NCBI GenBank assembly: GCA_023055505.1
Contig: JALIRH010000112.1
Span: forward strand, 341,501 to 405,500
Source: Callipepla californica brunnescens
Taxonomy: Eukaryota; Chordata; Aves; Galliformes; Odontophoridae
Length of the DNA: 64,000 bases
Direction of reading: 5' to 3'
The stretch's first letter is position 1. Each line of letters begins with the position of its first letter. The notes beneath the pieces were generated by a model. The model was not told where the DNA came from, ran no database searches, and saw nothing but the letters and a program-made list of their open reading frames with translations. This document shows, piece after piece, positions 58,346 to 64,000 of the stretch. The position numbers were made by a program, and so were the translations under genes.

Positions 58346-60452
58346 CACTTGTAACATCTATGAGGAGGCTATGGGGAGGATATGAGGCAGCTATGGGGTG
58401 GCTATGGGGCTGCAGTAAGGCAGGTATGGGGCAGAAATGAGGCAGCCACGGGGCAGCAGTGGGGCAGCTATGGGGCAGCTATGGGACAGAAGTGGGGCAG
58501 CTCTAAGGGTAGCCATGGGGCAGTTATGGGGCAACAGTGGGGCAGGTATGGGGCGGCTATTAGGCAGCCATCAAGCAGCTATGAGGCAGTAGTGGGGCAG
58601 CTATGAGGAAGCAGTGATGGAGCTATGGAGTAGCAGTGAGGCAGCTATAAGGAGGCTATGGGAGGCTATGGGGCAGCTATGGTGCATCAGTGAGGAAGCT
58701 ATGGGGCGGCTTTGGGGCAGCATTTTGGCAGCTATGGGGCAGCAGTGGGACAGCTATGAGGAGGCTATGGGGAAGCTATGTGGCAGCAGAGAGCTAGCTA
58801 TGGGGCAGCTATGAGGAGGCTAAGGGGAGGCTATGGGGCAGCTATAGAGCGCCTATGTGGCAGTAGTTGGGCAGATATAAGGCAGCAGTGGGGCAGCTAT
58901 GGGGCGGGAATTAGGCAGCCATGGGGCACGTATGGGGCAGCAGTGAGGTAGCTATGGGGCAGCTATGGGTCAGCTATGAGGAGGTTATGGGGAGGCAATG
59001 GAGCAGCAGTGGGGCAGATATGGGACGGTTATTAAGAGGCTATGTGGCAGCTATGGGGCATTAGTGGGGCAGCTATGGGGAAGTAGTGGGGCAGATATGG
59101 GGCAGCAGTGAGGCAGCTATGGGGTAGCTATGAGAAAGCTATGGGGCAGCAGTGAGGAAGTAGTGAGGCAGCTATGAGAAGGCTGTGGGGAAGCTATGGG
59201 GCAGCTATGGGGCACCAGTGAGGCAGATATGGGGCACCAGTGAGGCAGCTATAGGGAGGCTACGGGGCAGCAGTGAGGGAGTAGAGAGTCAAATATGGGG
59301 CATTAGTGCGGCAGCTATGGGGCATTAGTGGGGCAGTTATGAGGAGGCTATGGGGAGGCTATGGAGCAGCTATGGGGCAGCTATAGGGCAGCAGGGAGGT
59401 AGCAATGGGGCAGCAGTTGGGAAGCTATGATGAGGCTATGGTGAGTCTACGGGGCAGCTATGGTACACCAGTGAGGCAGCCATGGGGCAGCTATGGTACA
59501 CCAGTGAGGCAGCCATGGGGCAGCTATGGGGCACCAATGGGACAGTTATGAGGAGGCTGTGGGGAAGCTATGGGGCAGCTATGGGGCAGCAATGAGGAGG
59601 GTATGGAGAGGCTATGGGGCAGCTATGGTGCAACAGTGAGGCAGCTATGGGGTAGCTTTGAGGAGGCTGTGGGGAGGATATGGGGTAGATATGTGGCAAC
59701 GGTGAGGTAGCTATGGGGAAGCTATGGGGCAGCAATGAGGGAGTAGTCGGTCAGCTATGGGGCATTAGTGCTGCAGCTATGGGGCCGAGTGGGGCAGTTA
59801 AGAGGAGGCTATGGGGAGGCTATGGGGCAGCTATCGGACAGCATTGAGCTAGCTTTAGAACAGCTATGAGGAGGCTATGGGGCAGATATGGGGCAGCAGT
59901 CGGGCAGCTATGGGGCGGATATGGAGCAGCAGTGGGGCAGGTATGGGGCAGTAGTAAGACAGCTATGTGGCAGCAGTGGGGCAGATATGAGGAGGCTATG
60001 AGGAGGCTATGGGGCGGCTATGAAGCAGCAGTGAGGCAGTTATGAGGCGGCTATGGGTCAGATATGTGGCAGCAGTGAAGCAGCTATGGTGCGGCTATAA
60101 GGCAGCCATGGGGCAGCTATGGGTTAGCAGTGAGTCAGCTATGGGGCAGCAGTTGGGCAGCTATGAGGAGGCTATGGGGCAGCTATGGAGCAGATTTGAA
60201 ACAGCTTTGGGGCGGCTGTGGGGCAGTAGTTTGGCAGCTATGAGGCAGCAGTTGGGCAGCAGTTGGGGCAGTAGTGAGGCAGCTATGTGGCAGCTCAGGA
60301 GAGGCTATGGGGCAGCTATGGGGCATTAGTGGGGCAGCTATGGGGAAGTAGTGGGGCAGATATGGGGCAGCAGTGAGGCAGCTATGGGGTAGCTATTGGG
60401 CAGTAGTGGGGAAGCAGTGAGGCAGCTATGGGGCAGCAGTTGGGCAGCTATA

Positions 60453-63400
60453 AAGAGGCTATGGAGAGGCTGTGCGGCAGCTATGGTGCATCAGTGAGGA
60501 AGCTATGGGGCGTCTTTAGGGCAGCAGTTTGACAGCTATGAGGCAGTCACGGGGCAGCTATGGGACAGCAGTGGGACAGCTATGAGGAGGCTAGAGGGCA
60601 GCTATGGGGCAGCTATGAGGAGGCTATGGGGAGGCTATGGGGCAGGTATATAGTGGCTATGTGGCAGTAGTCGGGCAGATATAAGGCATCAATGGGGCAG
60701 CAGTGGGGCAGCTATTGGGCGGCTATTAGGCAGCCATGGGGCGGCTATGGGGCAGCAGGGAGGTAGCAATGGGGCAGCAGTGGAGCAGCTATGATGAGGC
60801 TATGGCAAGGCTCTGGGGCAGCTATGGTGCACCAGTGAGGCAGCTATTGGGTAGCTATGAAGAGGCTGTGGGGAGGCTATGGGGCAGATATGTGGCAACG
60901 TTGAGGTAGCTATTGAGAAGCTATGGGGCAGCAGTGAGGCAGTAGTGGGTCAGCTATGGGGCATTAGTGCTGCAGCTATGGGGCCGCAGTGGGGCATCTA
61001 AGAGGAAGCTATAGGGAGGCTATGGGGCAGCTATGGGGCAGCAGTGAGCTAGCTATAGAACAGCTATGAGGAGGCTATGGGGCAGCTATGGAGCAGATTT
61101 GAAACAGCTTTGGGGCGGCTATGGGGCAGTAGTGAGGCAGCTATGTGGCGGCTCAGGAGAGGCTATGGGGCAGCTATGGGGCATTAGTGGGGCAGCTATG
61201 GGGAAGTAGTGGGGCAGGTAAGGGGCAGAAGTGAGGCAGCTATGAGGTAGCTATGAGGAGGCTATGGGGCAGTAGTGGGGAAGCAGTGAGGCAGCTATGG
61301 GGCAGCAGTTGGGCAGCTATGAGGAGGCTATGGGGAGGCTATGGGGCAGCAGTGAGGCAGTTTTGGGGCACCAGTGAGGCAGCTATGGGGAGGCTACGGG
61401 GCAGCAGTCGGGCAGCTATGGGGCGGATATGGAGCAGCAGTGGGGCAGATATGAGGTAGCTATGAGGAGGCTATGGGGCAGTAGTGGGGAAGCAGTGAGG
61501 CAGCTATGGGGCAGCAGTTGGGCAGCTATGAGGAGGCTATGGGGAGGCTATGGGGCAGCAGTGAGGCAGTTTTGGGGCACCAGTGAGGCAGCTATGGGGA
61601 GGCTACGGGGCAGCAGTCGGGCAGCTATGGGGCGGATATGGAGCAGCAGTGGGGCAGATATGAGGAGGCTATGAGGAGGCTATGGGGCAGCAGTGAGGCA
61701 GCTATGGGACAGGTATGAGGCACTTATCAAGCAGCTCTGGGGCAGCGGTGTGGCAGCTAAGAGGAGGCAATTGGGAGGCTATGGGGCAGCTATGAAGCAG
61801 CAGTGAGGCAGCTATGGGGCGTCTATGGGGCAGCAGTGGGGCAACTATGAGGAGACTATGGGGAGGCTATGGGGCAGCTATTGGGCAGCAGTGAGGCAGC
61901 AATGAGGCAGCTATGAGGAGGCTATGGGAAGCCGATGAGGCAGCTATAGAGCGGCTATGGGGCAGTAGTGGGGCAGCTATTGGGCAGCTATTGGGAAGCA
62001 GTGGCAAGGCTATCGGGCGGCTATTACGCAGCCATTGGGCACCATGGGGCAGCAGTGAGGCAGCTATGGGACGGCTATGGGGAGGCTATGGGGCAGGTAT
62101 GGGGCAGCAGTGGGGCAGCTATGGAGCAGATATCGAGAGGTTATGAGGCAGCTATGGGGTGGCGATGAGGCAGACATAGGGAAGCTATGGTGGAGCAGGG
62201 AGGCAGCTATGGGGTGGCTATGGGTCAGCAGTGAGACAGCTATGGGGCAAGTATGGGGAGGCTATGGGGCAGTAATGGGGCAGCTATGGGGCGGCTATGA
62301 GGCAGCCATGGGGTACGTCTGGGGCACCAGTGAGGCAGCTATGGGGAGGCTATGGGGCAGCCATGGGGTACGTCTGGGGCACCAGTGAGGCAGCTAGGGG
62401 CAGCAGTGAGGCAGCTATGGGGAGGCTATGGGGCAGCAGTGAGGCAGTAGTGGGTCAGCTATGGGGCATAAGTGCTGCAGCTATGGGGCTGCAGTGGGGC
62501 AGCTAAGAGGAAGCTATGGGGAGGCTATGGGGCAGCTATTGTGCATCAGTGAGGAAGCTACGAGGCGGCAAAGGGGCAGCAGTTTTGCAGTTATGAGGCA
62601 GCTATGGGGCAGCAGTGAGGCAGCTATGAGGAGACTATGGGGAGGCTATGGGGCAGAAGTGGGGCAGCTATGGGGTAGCCATGGGGCAGCCATCAAACGG
62701 CTATGGGGCAGCAGTGGGGCAGCTAAGAGGAGGCTATGGACCAGCTATGGGGCGGCTACAAGGCAGCCATGGGGCAACTATGGGGAAGCAGTGAGAGAGC
62801 TATGAGGAGGCTATGGGTAGGCTATAGGGCAGGTATTGGACAGCTATGAGGCAGCCATGGTGCAGCTATGGGGCAGCAGTGGGGCAGCAATGGGGCGGCT
62901 ATTAGGCAGCCATGGGGTGGCAATGGGACACCAGTGAGACATCTATGGGGTGGATATGTAGCAGCAGTGGGGCAGGTATGGGGCAGTAGTGGGGTAGCTA
63001 TGAGGAGGCTACGGGGCAACTATGGGGCAGCAGAGAGGCAGCGATGGGACAGGTATGAGGAGGCTATGGGGAGACTACGGGGCAGCTATGAAGCTGCAGT
63101 GAGGCAGCTATGGGGCGGCTATGGGGAGGCTATGGGGCAGCTATGGAAAAGCTATGAGGCAACCATGGGGCTGCAGTTGGGCATCTCTGGGGCCGCATTG
63201 AGGAAGCTATGGGGCAGCTCCGAGGAGCCTATGCAGCAGCTATGGAGCGGCTATGAGGCAGCTATGGGGCAGGTATGAGGCAGCCATGGGGCGGCTGTGG
63301 GGCAGCAGTGAGGCAGCTATGAAGAGGCTATGGGGAGGCTATGGGGCAGCAGTGGGGCAGCTACGGGGCGGCTATGAGGCAGCCATTGGGCATCTAAGGG

Positions 63401-63960
63401 GCAGCAGTGGGGCAGCTATAAAGAGGCTATGGGGAGGCTATGGGGCAGCTATGGTGCATCAGTGAGGAAGCTATGGGGCGTCAATGGGGCAGCAGTTTGA
63501 CAGCTATGAGGCAGCCACGGGGCAGCTATGGGGCAGCAGTGGGACAGTTATGAGGAGGCTATAGGGCAGCTATGGGGCAGCTCTGAGGAGGCTATGGGGA
63601 GGCTATGGAGCAGCTATGGGGCAGCAGTGAGGAAGCTATGGGGTGGCTATGGGGCGGCTATGAGGCAGCTATGGGGTAGCAGTGAGACAGCTATGAGGAG
63701 GCTACGGGGAGGCTATAGGGCAGTTATGGGGCGGGTATTAGACAGCCATGGGGCGGCTATGGGGCAGCAGGGAGGTAGCAATGGGGCAGCAGTGGGGCAG
63801 CTATGATGAGGCTATGGCGAGGCTCTGGGGCAGCTATGGTGCACCAGTGAGGCAGCTATTGGGTAGCTATGAGGAGGCTGTGGGGAGGCTATGGGGCAGA
63901 TATGCGGCAACGGTGAGGCAGCTATTGGGAAGCTATGGGGCAGCAGTGAGGCAGTAGTGG
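60453..63960. repeat. Higher-order pattern of about 3 kb in the 12-bp array
   Basis: The variant string at 60453-60960 (landmarks ggtgcatcagtgaggaagc, gcagtttgacagctatgagg and gcagggaggtagcaatgg) recurs at about 63420-63960. The offset is 2967 bp on its left part and 3012 bp on its right part. Less complete relatives occur near 58680 and 62530. Confidence 0.7.
61253..61670. repeat. 209-bp tandem duplication in the 12-bp array
   Basis: 61253-61461 and 61462-61670 are near-identical copies, each starting atgaggaggctatggggcag. The offset of 209 is not a multiple of 12, so the join lies off the basic register. Confidence 0.85.
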
Positions 63961-64000
63961 GTCAGTGATGGGGCAGCAGTGAGGCAGCTATGGGGCTGCA

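Larger units (their letters stand above)
58346..64000. repeat. 12-bp minisatellite GGGGCAGCTATG, right part
   Basis: The same array as at 53.6-57.5 kb resumes after the CpG island and runs off the window. Same strand, same variants. Local duplications and a higher-order pattern are superimposed. No gene is seen. Confidence 0.93.

Noticed and set aside
53618..64000. A repetitive structural protein gene (Gly/Ala/Met-rich)
   Set aside because: No start context, splice sites or non-repeat domain; frames begin and end wherever a stop arises by mutation.
1..64000. tRNA, rRNA or small RNA genes
   Set aside because: I saw no cloverleaf box A/B pair, rRNA core sequence or snRNA-like segment in the unique parts; the satellites cannot be judged by eye for structured RNA.

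Overview
The window looks like a satellite-dominated stretch of a bird genome, most likely a galliform such as chicken, and probably a gene-poor part of a GC-rich microchromosome. The evidence is telomere-type (CCCTAA)n DNA with its variants, minisatellites with 10- and 12-bp periods, several avian-type LTR elements, and two small CpG-rich islands with vertebrate-type first exons. Nothing is bacterial. Nearly all long open frames are by-products of repeat periods or of stop-poor telomeric sequence. Species and chromosome are inference.

Layout. 1-430 is unique flank. 431-28021 is telomere-like DNA, of which 875-28021 is a macrosatellite of five units of about 5.44 kb. Each unit runs from a CCCTAA-type arm into a TTAGGG-type arm and ends with the same ~190 bp of a retroviral protease/RT junction. 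In the last unit that retroviral piece continues into the rest of a broken endogenous retrovirus (27831-32200: pol, env, 3' LTR). 32201-34195 is a 10-bp GCTRTGGGTC minisatellite punctuated by four modules that carry CTCF-like motifs. 34381-35220 is a C-rich minisatellite, and 35221-35610 is a CpG-rich promoter island. 35747-36245 holds the duplicated last exon of a gene I identify as SGF29 (minus strand), beside a G-rich minisatellite. 36586-46323 is again telomere-like DNA, starting with a fragment of the same macrosatellite and interrupted by a solo LTR. 46324-53617 is a 10-bp GTCASAATGT minisatellite with a 923-bp LTR and a 1540-bp tandem duplication carrying another LTR. 53618-64000 is a 12-bp GGGGCAGCTATG minisatellite, interrupted at 57536-58345 by a second CpG island that contains the first coding exon of SGF29 (minus strand, 57846-57920) and a possible opposite-strand transcript.

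How it fits together. The only cellular coding sequence I can support belongs to SGF29, a SAGA/ATAC chromatin subunit, plus a weaker BOLA2-like first exon. Both genes lie in one mammalian neighbourhood (human 16p11.2, mouse chromosome 7). The first and last SGF29 exons are about 22 kb apart with only satellite and LTR DNA between them, and I find no internal exon. Either the gene has been shattered by satellite expansion, or the assembly has joined its two ends through repeats. The macrosatellite breakpoint inside a retroviral pol gene, shared by every unit and continuous with the intact provirus at the array edge, gives a readable history of how the array formed.
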